In this document: piece by piece, positions 33,940-42,688 of the stretch
How the letters are laid out: each line of letters begins with the position of its first letter
Numbering within the stretch: the stretch's first letter is position 1
Assembly (NCBI GenBank): GCA_947625405.1
Contig: CANQOF010000002.1
Location: forward strand, 85,221 to 149,220
Origin: an uncultured Atopobiaceae bacterium
GTDB taxonomy: Bacteria; Actinomycetota; Coriobacteriia; Coriobacteriales; Atopobiaceae
Direction of reading: 5' to 3'
Length of the DNA: 64,000 bases
Made by a program: the position numbers and the translations under genes
The notes under the pieces: model-generated
Told to the model about the DNA's origin: nothing
Seen by the model: only the letters and a program-made list of their open reading frames with translations
Database searches by the model: none

Positions 33940-35253
33940 TCAGGAGATGATGAAGCTGATGAGGAAGGCCGCGGCGGCCACCCACATGAGCGGCTTCACC
34001 TTGGAGGACTGGCCCGTGCAGAGCGACACGGCCACGTAGGTGATGAACCCGAGGCCGATGCCGGTGGAGATGGAGTACGTCAGCGGGATGCCGGCGACGA
34101 TCATGAAGCTCGAGATGCCTACGAGCTTGTCGTTCCAATCGATGTCGCTCACCTGGTCCATCATCAAGTAGCCCACGAGCACGAGGGCGCCGGTGGTGGA
34201 TGGCATGCTCACGATGGAGATGAGCGGCACGAAGAAGGCCGAGAGGAAGAAGAGGACGGCCGTCGTCACGGAGGCGAGGCCGCTCCTGCCGCCGTCGGCC
34301 GCGCCCGAAGCGCTCTCGACGTAGGTGGTGATGGAGGACGAGCCCACGAGACCGCCGATGGCCGCGGAGGCGGAGTCGACGATGAGGATCTCGCGGATGT
34401 TCTTGATCCTGCCGTCTTTCTCGAGGAAGTCGCCGCTCTTCGCCACTGCGAAGGCGCTTCCCATGGTGTCGAAGAAGTCGCTCATGAGGAGGGAGAACAC
34501 GAACATGAGGAGCACGGGGTTCACGAGCACCTCGACGATGGCAAGCTGCCCGTTCGGCCCGGCCATGAACGGCGCGCCGAAGGTGGAGAAGTCAAGGCCC
34601 GAGACGATGCCGTCGGGAATGGTGGTCACGCCCATCGGAATGCCCACGATCACGGCGACGATGATGCCGAGGAGGATGCTCGCGGGCACGTTCAGGCAAT
34701 AGAAGATGACCGTGGCGATGATGGAGATGATCGCCACGAGGAAGGTTGGCGAGGTCACGTCGCCGAGGGCCACGAGCGTCGATTCGTCGCTGATCACCAC
34801 GCCGCCGTTCTTCAGGCCGATGAGCGCGATGAAGAGGCCGAGGCCCGCGGCAATCGCGTGGCGAAGCGGCGCGGGGATGGCGTCCATGATGGCCTCGCGC
34901 AAGCCGCAGACGACGAGGATGAGGATCACGATGCCCTCGATGAAGACGACGGCCATGGCGGTGCGCCAGTCGCAGCCATCGAGCGTGGAGAGGGTGAAGG
35001 CCACGACGGCGTTGATGCCCATTCCGGCCGCGCAGGCGATCGGGCGATTGGAAAAGATGCCCATGAGGAAGGTGCAGATGGCGGCGCCGACGCAGGTGGC
35101 GGTGACGCCCGCGGCGAACGGAATGCCGGCGGCCTCGAGCAACCCGGGGTTCACGGCGATGATGTAGGCCATCGCGAGGAAAGTCGTAAGGCCGGCGCGC
35201 ATCTCCTGGCCGACAGACGAGCCACGCTCGCGAAGGTGGAAGAAGCTCTCCAT
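33940..35253 (-). CDS. Purine permease (AzgA-like NCS2 family)
   Basis: Membrane transporter of 437 residues with about 13 hydrophobic helices. Typical AzgA/PbuG features: TFLAMAYIIAVNPGLL, GVTATCVGAAICTFLMG, AAGMGINAVVAF, FFDTMGSAFAVAK and GGLVGSSSITTYVESASGAADGGRSGLASV. Family members import adenine, guanine or hypoxanthine by proton symport; which one cannot be told. The apt gene at 27518 could use its substrate. No purine riboswitch motif was found in the 117 bases upstream. Confidence 0.9.
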   Translation of the reverse strand: MESFFHLRERGSSVGQEMRAGLTTFLAMAYIIAVNPGLLEAAGIPFAAGVTATCVGAAICTFLMGIFSNRPIACAAGMGINAVVAFTLSTLDGCDWRTAMAVVFIEGIVILILVVCGLREAIMDAIPAPLRHAIAAGLGLFIALIGLKNGGVVISDESTLVALGDVTSPTFLVAIISIIATVIFYCLNVPASILLGIIVAVIVGIPMGVTTIPDGIVSGLDFSTFGAPFMAGPNGQLAIVEVLVNPVLLMFVFSLLMSDFFDTMGSAFAVAKSGDFLEKDGRIKNIREILIVDSASAAIGGLVGSSSITTYVESASGAADGGRSGLASVTTAVLFFLSAFFVPLISIVSMPSTTGALVLVGYLMMDQVSDIDWNDKLVGISSFMIVAGIPLTYSISTGIGLGFITYVAVSLCTGQSSKVKPLMWVAAAAFLISFIIS

Positions 35254-35370
35254 GATGAGCTCTCGTCCTCTCTCTTTCGGGTGCGAACAGTTCTTATCGT
35301 GGTTGACCGGACAAACGTCGACGGGGCGCGAGATCGCGTGGACTATCGCGACGTCGCGCCCCGTGAGAGC

Positions 35371-35814
35371 CTAGAGGGTTCCGCTTGAGCCGAAACCGCC
35401 CGCGCCGCGATCGGTTTCGGAGAGCGTCGCCACTTCCTTGATGGAAACCTGCGGCACCTCTTGAATTACGAGTTGGGCCATGCGCTCGCCGCGCGATATG
35501 AAGAGGTCCCTCTCGGGGTCGAGGTTGATGGCGCACACCTTGAGCTCGCCGCGGTAGTGCGAATCCACGAGCCCCGGCGTGTTGGCCATCGAGAGGCCCT
35601 CCTTGAGGGCGAGGCCGCTTCGCGGCTGCACGAAGCCCGCGTAGCCCTCGGGGATGGCCACGGCGATGCCCGTGGACACGAGCCTGCGCTCGAGGGGCTT
35701 CAACGTCACGTCTTCGGAAGACCGAAGGTCGAGCCCGGCATCGCCCTTGTAGGCGTACGACGGCAGGTCTACCTCAGGGTCGAGGCGCTGTACCTCCAGC
35801 TCGATACTCCTCAC
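35371..35814 (-). CDS. dut: Deoxyuridine 5'-triphosphate nucleotidohydrolase
   Basis: Cleaves dUTP to dUMP, keeping uracil out of DNA and feeding dTMP synthesis. The 147-residue product carries the trimeric-dUTPase motifs AYKGDAGLDLRSSED, PRSGLALKEG, GLVDSHYRGEL, ERMAQLVIQEV and C-terminal DRGAGGFGSSG. It starts within the nrdR stop (four-base overlap), so the two nucleotide-metabolism genes are coupled. Confidence 0.95.
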   Translation of the reverse strand: MRSIELEVQRLDPEVDLPSYAYKGDAGLDLRSSEDVTLKPLERRLVSTGIAVAIPEGYAGFVQPRSGLALKEGLSMANTPGLVDSHYRGELKVCAINLDPERDLFISRGERMAQLVIQEVPQVSIKEVATLSETDRGAGGFGSSGTL

Positions 35815-36281
35815 CGCACATCCTCTTCTCTCTCGCTCGCCAGGCGCTGAAGCTCCCGGGAAAACTCCTCCACGCTATCGAAATGGCGATAGACCGATGC
35901 GAAGCGCACGTAGGCCACCTTGTCGATGTCGAGGAGGCCCCTGAGGATCATGTCGCCGATGTCGGACGCCCTCACTTCGCTCGTGCCGGAATCACGCACG
36001 CGCCCCTCCACGCCGTCGATGAGGCGATCAAGGGTTGAGAGATCCACGCCGCGCTTCACCGTGGCCCGCACGAGGCCGCGCATGAGCTTCTCGCGATCGA
36101 AGGGTTCCTTCGCTCCATTGCGCTTGATGACGACGAGCGGCTGCTCTTCCCGCCGCTCATACGTGGTGAAGCGATACCCGCAGGCTTCGCATTGCCGGCG
36201 TCTCCGTATGGCGTTGTCGTTCTCGGAAGGCCGAGAATCGATCACCTTGGATTCGACGCACCCGCATACGGGACAGCGCAT
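35811..36281 (-). CDS. nrdR: Ribonucleotide reductase regulator NrdR
   Basis: ATP/dATP-sensing repressor of ribonucleotide reductase genes. An N-terminal zinc ribbon (MRCPVCGCVESKVIDSR, CEACGYRFTTYERRE) is followed by an ATP-cone (VVIKRNGAKEPFDREKLMRGL). The product is 156 residues. The ATG at 36281 follows AAGGGGA. No nrd structural genes lie in the window, so it acts on distant promoters; it is operonic with dut. Confidence 0.95.
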   Translation of the reverse strand: MRCPVCGCVESKVIDSRPSENDNAIRRRRQCEACGYRFTTYERREEQPLVVIKRNGAKEPFDREKLMRGLVRATVKRGVDLSTLDRLIDGVEGRVRDSGTSEVRASDIGDMILRGLLDIDKVAYVRFASVYRHFDSVEEFSRELQRLASEREEDVR

Positions 36282-36409
36282 GGGTCCCCTTCGTCGGCCG
36301 GCATTACGGCTGAACCCTACCACATATTGAGCAGAGGGCATGTTCGAGACCCCACAGTTCGTGCTTTGGGTCGATCTTGGGAATCAAGAGAGCATGACCA
36401 TTGAGGGCA

Positions 36410-36949
36410 TTACTCATGCCATTCGGGCATGAGGAGCCTCTGGCCTGCGAAGATGGTGGCGTTAGGAAGATCGTTCATCTCCTCAACCCAATGCACGAGG
36501 CGTCCGCTTTCCACGGGCGGAAGCTCGCGCGAATCGAGAATCGAGCGGAGCGTTTCGCCGGAGCAGACCACGTGCGGCTCCCATACGAGCGAATCGCGAT
36601 ACGCGGCGAGCTCCGCGCCCTCCATGAGCGAACCGAGCGCGAAGCAGAGGATCGTGAGCGCGCAGAGCGCGGCGAAGAGAAGGGTCCGAAGGGGTCCGCG
36701 TGCCTCCGTGACGCGCTCGGAGCCCTCAAAATCGCCCACCTCGCGAAGGGGCTCGCACGGGAAGTAGAGCGGGAGGGGCTCGCCCTCGAGGGCAATCGCG
36801 AGCACGGGGGAATCGTGATCGTCGCCCCCGCGCTCCCCCGAGGCTCCCCCAAGGCCTCCCTCCCAGAGCACGAAGGGCTGCTGGCGGTGGCCGGTATCGG
36901 CGTGGGATGGGAGCGAACGAGCGGGGAGTTGGTTTGTCGTGGTGGCCAT
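36410..36949 (-). CDS. LysM-like membrane protein divergent from lexA, candidate SOS division inhibitor
   Basis: A 179-residue protein: about 85 cytoplasmic residues, one membrane helix (TLLFAALCALTILCFALGSL, about 88-107) and an outer part ending in a LysM-like segment (VVCSGETLRSIL...NDLPNATIFAGQRLLMP). Its start faces lexA across a region with two or three LexA boxes. That arrangement, a short membrane protein with LysM next to lexA, matches YneA of Bacillus and Rv2719c/DivS-type proteins of actinobacteria, which halt division during SOS. The assignment is by position and architecture, not by close sequence similarity. The GGAGGG site precedes the ATG. Confidence 0.7.
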   Translation of the reverse strand: MATTTNQLPARSLPSHADTGHRQQPFVLWEGGLGGASGERGGDDHDSPVLAIALEGEPLPLYFPCEPLREVGDFEGSERVTEARGPLRTLLFAALCALTILCFALGSLMEGAELAAYRDSLVWEPHVVCSGETLRSILDSRELPPVESGRLVHWVEEMNDLPNATIFAGQRLLMPEWHE

Positions 36950-37010
36950 GCGCCCTCCTCTCGAGTGGTTGGTGGAAACCTATCATCCGAACTCAACAAC
37001 AATTACGAAC

Positions 37011-37024
37011 CGAACACGTGTTTG
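37011..37024. promoter_or_regulatory. LexA box 1, lexA/LysM intergenic region
   Basis: CGAACACGTGTTTG: half-sites CGAAC and GTTTG spaced by four bases. Placed between the divergent LysM gene and lexA, it can serve both. Confidence 0.8.
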
Positions 37025-37048
37025 CATAGTAGCAGACTTACCCAAAAC

Positions 37049-37062
37049 CGAACACGTGTTTT
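37049..37062. promoter_or_regulatory. LexA box 2, lexA promoter
   Basis: CGAACACGTGTTTT shares ten bases with box 1 and lies over the expected -35 of lexA (candidate -10 TACACT at 37079-37084). Confidence 0.75.
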
Positions 37063-37063
37063 C

Positions 37064-37077
37064 AGAACGAATGTTTG
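37064..37077. promoter_or_regulatory. Weak third LexA box
   Basis: AGAACGAATGTTTG keeps GAAC-N4-GTTT but loses the outer C; it lies between box 2 and the candidate -10 of lexA. Confidence 0.5.
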
Positions 37078-37106
37078 CTACACTGGGGACGACGAAGGGA
37101 GCTGCC

Positions 37107-37778
37107 ATGCCGAGGAGAGCCCTCTCCAAGAGCGTCCAGCGCATCTACGACTTCATCTGCGCGTATTCCGCCGAGCACGGCTATCCGCCCACCGTGCGCG
37201 AGATCGGCCGTGCGGTGAACCTCAGTTCCCCGAGCACGGTCCATATGCACCTCCGCACGCTCGAGACGCTCGGCTACATCAAGCGCGACCCGAACAAGCC
37301 GCGCGCGCTCGAGATCTGCGACGTTTCCCCGCGAAACGCCGACGCCCTGCGCGAGAAGGCCGAGGTCATCCCCTTCCCCGTCGTGGAGAATCCCTCCACC
37401 GGCCTCACCACGCTTCCCGTGGTGGGACGCGTCGCCGCGGGGTCGCCCATCCTCGCCGAGGAGAACATCGAGGAGACGCTCACGCTGCCGACTTCGCTGG
37501 TGGGAGACGGTGCGAGCTTCCTCCTGAAGGTCCAAGGCGAATCGATGATCGATGCCGGCATCTTCGACGGCGACCTCATCTTCGTGCGCGAGGAGCCGAG
37601 CGCGCAGGACGGGGAGATCGTCGTGGCGCTCGTGGATGATTCCGCCACGGTGAAGACCTTCTACAAGGAGGACGACCGCGTGCGTCTCCAGCCCGAAAAT
37701 CCCAATATGGAGCCCATCTACGCGGAGAACCCTCGCATTCTCGGGCGCGTGACGGGCCTTCTGCGCACGAACATCTGA
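37107..37778 (+). CDS. lexA: SOS repressor LexA
   Basis: Autocleaving repressor of DNA-damage genes. The 223-residue product has an N-terminal winged helix (GYPPTVREIGRAVNLSSPSTV), the cleavage bond Ala111-Gly112 in VAAGSP, catalytic Ser146 (GESM) and Lys183 (ATVKTF). The ATG follows GAAGGGAG. Boxes upstream indicate autoregulation; the same box type is found at dinB and recA in this window, so the core SOS regulon is visible here. Confidence 0.97.
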   Translation: MPRRALSKSVQRIYDFICAYSAEHGYPPTVREIGRAVNLSSPSTVHMHLRTLETLGYIKRDPNKPRALEICDVSPRNADALREKAEVIPFPVVENPSTGLTTLPVVGRVAAGSPILAEENIEETLTLPTSLVGDGASFLLKVQGESMIDAGIFDGDLIFVREEPSAQDGEIVVALVDDSATVKTFYKEDDRVRLQPENPNMEPIYAENPRILGRVTGLLRTNI

Positions 37779-37791
37779 TTCTTCCCTCGCC

Positions 37792-38553
37792 ATGGCTGAG
37801 CGCCAGAGGATCCATGCCTTCGACATCGCCCGCGGCGCCGCGGTCGTGTCGATGATCGCGTTCCACACGATGTACGACCTCGTGAGCTACGAGGGCCTCA
37901 GCGCTCCGTGGTTTTGGGGCATACCGGGCGACGTCTGGCGCGCTTCCATCTCGTGGACCTTCCTCCTGCTCGCGGGAAGAATGTTCTCGATCTCGCGTAG
38001 CAACTGGCGTCGAGCCGGGCGCTACCTCCTCGTCGCGGCCCTCATCTTTATCGTGACCACCATCGTCGCGGTGGATGTGCCGGTGAGCTTCGGCATCATC
38101 TACTGCATGGGCGCCTCCACGCTCATCTACGCGTGCGCTCAGCGTCTCGGCGCGCGCTTCTCGCACCCCGCGATCGCCGTGGTCCTCGGGGCGCTCTTCC
38201 TCTGCTCCTTGGAAGTGCCCCATGGGCGCTTTGGCATCGGTGCGCTCTCGGTCGAGCTCCCGCGGGCGCTCTACGCCACCCCTTGGCTCTCGTGGCTCGG
38301 CTTTCCCGGGGGCGGCTTTGCCTCAGGCGACTACTATCCGATCCTGCCCTATGCGCTCCTCTACGGCGTGGGGGTCGTGTGGGGATACTGCGTGAGCTCG
38401 GAAAACGCGCCCCAGTGGTTTCTCGACGCGCGCTCGCGTCCGCTTGAGTTCCTGGGGAGGCACTCGCTTCCCATCTACGTCTTCCACCAGGTGGCGATAC
38501 TCGCGGTCCTCTGGCTCGTGGGAGCGGTGATCTCACACCCGCTCTTCGTCTAG
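37792..38553 (+). CDS. Membrane protein, heparan-alpha-glucosaminide N-acetyltransferase-like (DUF1624)
   Basis: A 253-residue integral membrane protein with about seven helices, starting RIHAFDIARGAAVVSMIAFHTMYDL, the DUF1624/acyltransferase-like opening with a conserved His. Members are thought to move acyl groups across the membrane, but the substrate is unknown. It follows lexA by 13 bases and may be read through from it, though it has no evident SOS role. Its 3' end overlaps the convergent hflX by 21 bases. Confidence 0.8.
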   Translation: MAERQRIHAFDIARGAAVVSMIAFHTMYDLVSYEGLSAPWFWGIPGDVWRASISWTFLLLAGRMFSISRSNWRRAGRYLLVAALIFIVTTIVAVDVPVSFGIIYCMGASTLIYACAQRLGARFSHPAIAVVLGALFLCSLEVPHGRFGIGALSVELPRALYATPWLSWLGFPGGGFASGDYYPILPYALLYGVGVVWGYCVSSENAPQWFLDARSRPLEFLGRHSLPIYVFHQVAILAVLWLVGAVISHPLFV

Positions 38554-39900
38554 CGGCCCGAGCGCGCCCGCTTCGAGCGCGTCCACCTCGTCCTCGAAGT
38601 CCTCCGCGTCTCGCGCGTAGGGCTCGAGGGAGCGCGCGAGCGCCTCGGGGGCTTTGACGGTGATGAGGAGGCCCTCCTGCACGTAATGCTCGCGAATCAC
38701 CTGGCAGCGTTCGTGGAGGAGCTTCACGAGACGCCCCTCGCTGAAGGGGATGAGCGCGGTGAGCGTCTCCTCGCCCGCGGACGCCTCGGTGGCGATGCGA
38801 TGCCTGAGGTCGGCGAGCCCGCGCTCTTCGAGCGCTGAGATGAGCTGCGCCTCGGGGTGGCGCAGGCGAAGCGTCTCGCGCGCGTCCCCACCGAGGAGAT
38901 CGATCTTGTTCAGGCAGAGGACGCGCGGAATCTCCGTGGCGTCGATCTCCTCGAGCGTGTCCACCACCGAGCGCACCTCGGCCTCCCAGGCCTCGTCTGA
39001 GGCGTCCGCCACGCAGAGGATGAGGTTTGCCTCCCGCACCTCGGAGAGCGTCGATCTGAAGGCCTCCACGAGCGTCGTGGGGAGCTTCTGGATGAAGCCG
39101 ACGGTGTCCGTGAGGGTGACGGTGCGCCCCTCCTCGAGGGCGAGCGAGCGAGTCGTGGCGTCGAGCGTGGCGAAGAGCTCGTCTCGCACATACACATCGG
39201 CTCCCGTGAGCGCGTTCATGAGGGTCGATTTGCCCGCGTTCGTGTAGCCCACGAGCGCCACTCGGAAGACGCCGGATTCCCATCGCGCCTTCGATTGGGT
39301 CTGGCGCCGCGCGTCCACGCGCTCCAGCTCGCGGCGCACCTGCGCGATGCGATTCCTCACCATACGGCGATCCACCTCGAGCTGGCTCTCGCCTTGGCCG
39401 AAGCGGCTCCCGATTCCGCCGCGGGTTTGCTCTCCCATGAGGTGGCTCCACATGCCGCGAAGCCGGGGTAGCACGTAGCGAAGCTGCGCAAGCTCCACCT
39501 GGAGGCGGCCCTCGACGGTGGTGGCGTGGCGGCCGAAGATGTCGAGGATGAGCGCCGTGCGATCGATGATCTTCACGTCTTTGCCCACGGCGCGCTCGAG
39601 ATTCGACTGCTGCGAGGGAGTGAGGTCCTCATCGAAGACCACGACGTCGATCTTCTCCGCGCGCACGCGCTCCACGAGCTCCTCGGTCTTTCCCGAGCCG
39701 ATGAAGGTCTTCGGGACGGGCTTCGCGAGACGCTGCGTGAGCTCGCCCACCACCTCGGCGCCATCGGTGTCCACGAGGCGCGCGAGCTCGGCCATCGAGC
39801 GATCTTGGGGCCAATTGTCGCGCTCCCCGAGATCCACCCCCACGAGCAGGGCGCGCTCGGGCGCGATTGCCGTCGATTGCGGGGTGAAGCGCCCGCTCAT
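38533..39900 (-). CDS. hflX: Ribosome-associated GTPase HflX
   Basis: GTPase that splits stalled ribosomes. The 455-residue product has the N-terminal HflX domain (FIGSGKTEEL, VVFDEDLTPSQQSNLE, IDRTALILDIF), the GMWSHLMGEQTRGGIGSRFGQGE linker region, and the G domain with GYTNAGKST, DTVGFIQKLP and NKID. It overlaps miaA by four bases, continuing the miaB-miaA-hflX gene order known from Firmicutes. Confidence 0.95.
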   Translation of the reverse strand: MSGRFTPQSTAIAPERALLVGVDLGERDNWPQDRSMAELARLVDTDGAEVVGELTQRLAKPVPKTFIGSGKTEELVERVRAEKIDVVVFDEDLTPSQQSNLERAVGKDVKIIDRTALILDIFGRHATTVEGRLQVELAQLRYVLPRLRGMWSHLMGEQTRGGIGSRFGQGESQLEVDRRMVRNRIAQVRRELERVDARRQTQSKARWESGVFRVALVGYTNAGKSTLMNALTGADVYVRDELFATLDATTRSLALEEGRTVTLTDTVGFIQKLPTTLVEAFRSTLSEVREANLILCVADASDEAWEAEVRSVVDTLEEIDATEIPRVLCLNKIDLLGGDARETLRLRHPEAQLISALEERGLADLRHRIATEASAGEETLTALIPFSEGRLVKLLHERCQVIREHYVQEGLLITVKAPEALARSLEPYARDAEDFEDEVDALEAGALGPLDEERV

Positions 39901-40859
39901 CGCACGACCTCGCCTCGGGAAGCGCGCGTAGCCCCATGCGCGAGGGCGTCGGCGACGATGGTCTCGACGATCCCTTGCGGGTCGAGGTCATCCACGTCGA
40001 GCCACATGATGCGAGGATCGCGACGAAACCAGGTGAGCTGGCGTTTCGCGTAGTTTCGGCTCCGCCGCTTCATGCGCTCGGTTGCCTCGCCGAGGTCGAG
40101 CTTGCCGGAAAGGTGCGCGAGAATCTCGGCGTAGCCGATTGCTTGCGATGCCGTGGGGGCGTCGGCGAGTCCACGCGCGCGGAGGCTCCGCACTTCCTCC
40201 AGGAAGCCTTCGGCGAGCATCTCGTCCACGCGCGCGTCGATCGCGCGATAGAGCGCCTCGCGATCGCGCGTGAGGCCCCACATCCGGGCCTCGTAGTGCG
40301 GCACGGGCCGATGGAGGTCCTTTGCCTGCTCCGCGTAGGAGACGCCTTGGTCGCTCATCTCGAGCGCACGGATGGTGCGACGCACGTTATGGGGGTGGAT
40401 GAGGGCGGCCGAGGCGGGGTCCCTGCGCTCGAGCTCCTCCCAAAGCCCCTCGTCGCCCATCTCCCGCGCCCGTTCCTCCCAAAACCTCCGCGATGGCGAG
40501 GCGCTCTCCCCTTCGGGAAACGCCATCTCGTCGAGTGCCGCGCGCACGTAGAGCCCGGTGCCCCCGCAGAGGACGGGCGTGCGTCCCGCCTTGAGCTCGC
40601 GATCGATCGCCTCGCGCGCGTCTCTTTGATAGAGGGCCGCGGAATAGGCCTCCCCGATCTCCGCCACGTCCACGACCTCGAGCGGCATCCTTCGCGCGCT
40701 CGGGGGCACCTTCGCGGTGCCGATGTCCATGCCACGATAGACCTGCATGGCGTCCGCGGAGACGACGCGGGAGCCAAGCTCGTGCGCCACCGCGTCGGCG
40801 ATCTCGGACTTCCCGCTCGCGGTGGGCCCCACGATGGCGAGGACGAGACGCGAGCTCAC
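39897..40859 (-). CDS. miaA: tRNA dimethylallyltransferase
   Basis: Transfers dimethylallyl from DMAPP to A37 of tRNAs reading U-starting codons. The 320-residue product has the P-loop VGPTASGKS, VSADAMQVYRGMDIGTAK, PVLCGGTGLYVRA and a C-terminal RNYAKRQLTWFR motif. Its product is the substrate of MiaB, whose gene overlaps it by four bases; DMAPP comes from the MEP pathway represented by ispH. Confidence 0.96.
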   Translation of the reverse strand: MSSRLVLAIVGPTASGKSEIADAVAHELGSRVVSADAMQVYRGMDIGTAKVPPSARRMPLEVVDVAEIGEAYSAALYQRDAREAIDRELKAGRTPVLCGGTGLYVRAALDEMAFPEGESASPSRRFWEERAREMGDEGLWEELERRDPASAALIHPHNVRRTIRALEMSDQGVSYAEQAKDLHRPVPHYEARMWGLTRDREALYRAIDARVDEMLAEGFLEEVRSLRARGLADAPTASQAIGYAEILAHLSGKLDLGEATERMKRRSRNYAKRQLTWFRRDPRIMWLDVDDLDPQGIVETIVADALAHGATRASRGEVVR

Positions 40860-42223
40860 CGCGCCTCACCCGCGATCTCACCCTGCACGTAGAAGGAGCG
40901 CGCGTCCTTTACCTCCACGTCGACGATCGATCCGGCGAGCTCTTCCGCGCGGGCGCCCTCGGGAAGCGGAAAGTGCACGGTGAAATTCTCGGGAGAGTGG
41001 CCCACGAGGATGCCCTCCCCCCGCTTGGAGGGTCCTTCCACGAGCACCTCCACCTTCGAGCCGACGAGCGAGGCGTGCGCCTTTGCCGAGACGCGCCGCA
41101 CGGCCTCCGCGAGGCGTTCGAGGCGCTCGTGCGCGATCTCGCTCGGCACTTGGTTCGGCATGCGGGCGGCCCTCGTGCCCTCGCGCTTCGAGTAGATGAA
41201 GGTGTAGGCGCCCTGGAGGTCCGCCTCGTCCACGAGGTCGAGGGTCGCCTGGAAATCCTCCTCCGTCTCCCCGGGAAAGCCCACGATGAGATCCGTCGTG
41301 AGGGCGATGCCGGGCACGCGCGCGTGCGCCTCGCGGGCAAGCGCGAGGTAGTCATCCTTGCGATAGCGCCGTCCCATGGCCTCGAGGATGCGGTCCGAGC
41401 CGGATTGCGCGGCGAGATGGAGGTGCGGCATGATCGCAGGCTCCTCGGCCATGGCATCGAGCGTTTCCATGGTGAGGTCCTTTGGATGGGACGAGGTGAA
41501 GCGCACGCGTTCGACGCCCGTGAGGGCGACTTCTCGCAGAAGTTCCGCGAAGCTCGGTTCGCCACCGAGGTCGTGGCCGTAGGAGTTCACGTTCTGGCCG
41601 AGCAGGTAGATCTCCCGAGCGCCATTGGCCCTCACGCGCGCTATCTCGGCGAGGATGGAGCGCGAGGAACGGCTGCGCTCCCTCCCGCGCACGTAGGGCA
41701 CGATGCAGTAGGTGCAGAAGTTGTTGCATCCGTACATGATGGGCACCCACGCGCGCCACGCGTGCGCCCGCCGCTGTGGGAGGTCGGCGGAGAACGCGTC
41801 ATAGGGTTCCTCGACGTCCACGACGAGCGAGCCCGGCTTCCCCTCGCGGGATTGAACGATGAGCTCGGGAAGGCGAGGAAGTGCCTGCGTGCCGAAGGCG
41901 ATGTCGGCCCTCGGCATGCTCTTCCTCACGTTATTCGCGTCTCGCTGGGCGATGCAGCCGCCGATGGCGACCGTCCTTCGCCCCGAGGGAGGCGCGGGCG
42001 CGCTCGCCATCGCGCTCACCTGCCCGGCGAGGTGCGTATCCGCCTTCTCGCGCACGCAGCAGGTCATGAACACGCACACGTCCGCCTCCGCGGCACGGCC
42101 AACGGGAAGGAGCCCCTGCGCTTCGAGGAGGCCAGAAACGCGCTCGGCCTCGTGGAAATTCATCTGGCACCCAAACGTCTTCACCCAGTAGGTGAGACCC
42201 GACAGCGTGGTGGGAGTGCTCAC
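40856..42223 (-). CDS. miaB: tRNA-2-methylthio-N6-dimethylallyladenosine synthase
   Basis: Radical-SAM methylthiotransferase acting on i6A37. N-terminal UPF0004 domain with three cluster cysteines (FGCQMN, TCCVREKA, IGGCIAQ), radical SAM motif CNNFCTYC, and a C-terminal TRAM domain. The product is 455 residues. It uses the MiaA product, so the two genes form a pathway pair. A third related enzyme (rimO, 48901) and a fourth (mtaB, window end) are also present. Confidence 0.96.
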   Translation of the reverse strand: MSTPTTLSGLTYWVKTFGCQMNFHEAERVSGLLEAQGLLPVGRAAEADVCVFMTCCVREKADTHLAGQVSAMASAPAPPSGRRTVAIGGCIAQRDANNVRKSMPRADIAFGTQALPRLPELIVQSREGKPGSLVVDVEEPYDAFSADLPQRRAHAWRAWVPIMYGCNNFCTYCIVPYVRGRERSRSSRSILAEIARVRANGAREIYLLGQNVNSYGHDLGGEPSFAELLREVALTGVERVRFTSSHPKDLTMETLDAMAEEPAIMPHLHLAAQSGSDRILEAMGRRYRKDDYLALAREAHARVPGIALTTDLIVGFPGETEEDFQATLDLVDEADLQGAYTFIYSKREGTRAARMPNQVPSEIAHERLERLAEAVRRVSAKAHASLVGSKVEVLVEGPSKRGEGILVGHSPENFTVHFPLPEGARAEELAGSIVDVEVKDARSFYVQGEIAGEAR

Positions 42224-42240
42224 GAAACCGCGTAGATCCG

Positions 42241-42582
42241 CTATCGCTGTTCGGTGAGCTCGGGCTCTTTCACGCCCACCTCATAGGAATCCACCTCGAG
42301 GGACAGCCCTTGCGCCTGCACGCGATGCACGTAGACGGCGATGCGGATGGCCGTGCGGGGAGATCCGTCGATGAGCACGTCCGAGAAGGTGGGCGCGATC
42401 GAGATGTCCACACCCACGGGGATGAGGAAGCCGCGCGCGATGGCGACCGCCTTGATCGCCTGGTTGACGGCGCCCGCACCGACCGCTTGGAGGTTTACGG
42501 GGACGCCGTCCTTCACCATGCCGGCGATGGCGCCGGCAACGGATGCGGGCGAGGACTTGCTGGAGACCTTGAGGAAATCCAT
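42241..42582 (-). CDS. spoVS: SpoVS family protein
   Basis: A 113-residue Alba-like small protein: starts MDFLKVSSKSSPASVAGAIAG, then LQAVGAGAVNQAIKAVAIARGFL and a conserved FSDVLIDGSPRTAIRIAVYV. SpoVS was first described in Bacillus sporulation, but it also occurs in non-sporulating bacteria next to rny, as here (one gene apart). Nucleic-acid binding is inferred from fold similarity. This organism shows no other sporulation genes in the window. Confidence 0.88.
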   Translation of the reverse strand: MDFLKVSSKSSPASVAGAIAGMVKDGVPVNLQAVGAGAVNQAIKAVAIARGFLIPVGVDISIAPTFSDVLIDGSPRTAIRIAVYVHRVQAQGLSLEVDSYEVGVKEPELTEQR

Positions 42583-42688
42583 ATGGGTGCTTTCGGTGAG
42601 GAGTGTGGTTGGCCGGTGCTGGTGTGTTTCAACTTCGTGTGGTGAAGCAGGGCTATCCTACACGTTTTTCCGAGGAATACCAGCTAGA

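Noticed and set aside
35254..35370. Purine riboswitch in front of the permease
   Set aside because: The conserved loop bases of the purine aptamer and its stems could not be found in the 117 bases.
33892..35388. 498-codon plus-strand frame opposite the purine permease
   Set aside because: Extremely rich in His, Asp, Glu and Gly, the usual shadow of a hydrophobic membrane protein on the other strand.
36282..36409. NrdR box upstream of nrdR
   Set aside because: CCACATATTGAG resembles half of the motif, but no second box at the expected spacing is present and nrdR is not usually autoregulated this way.
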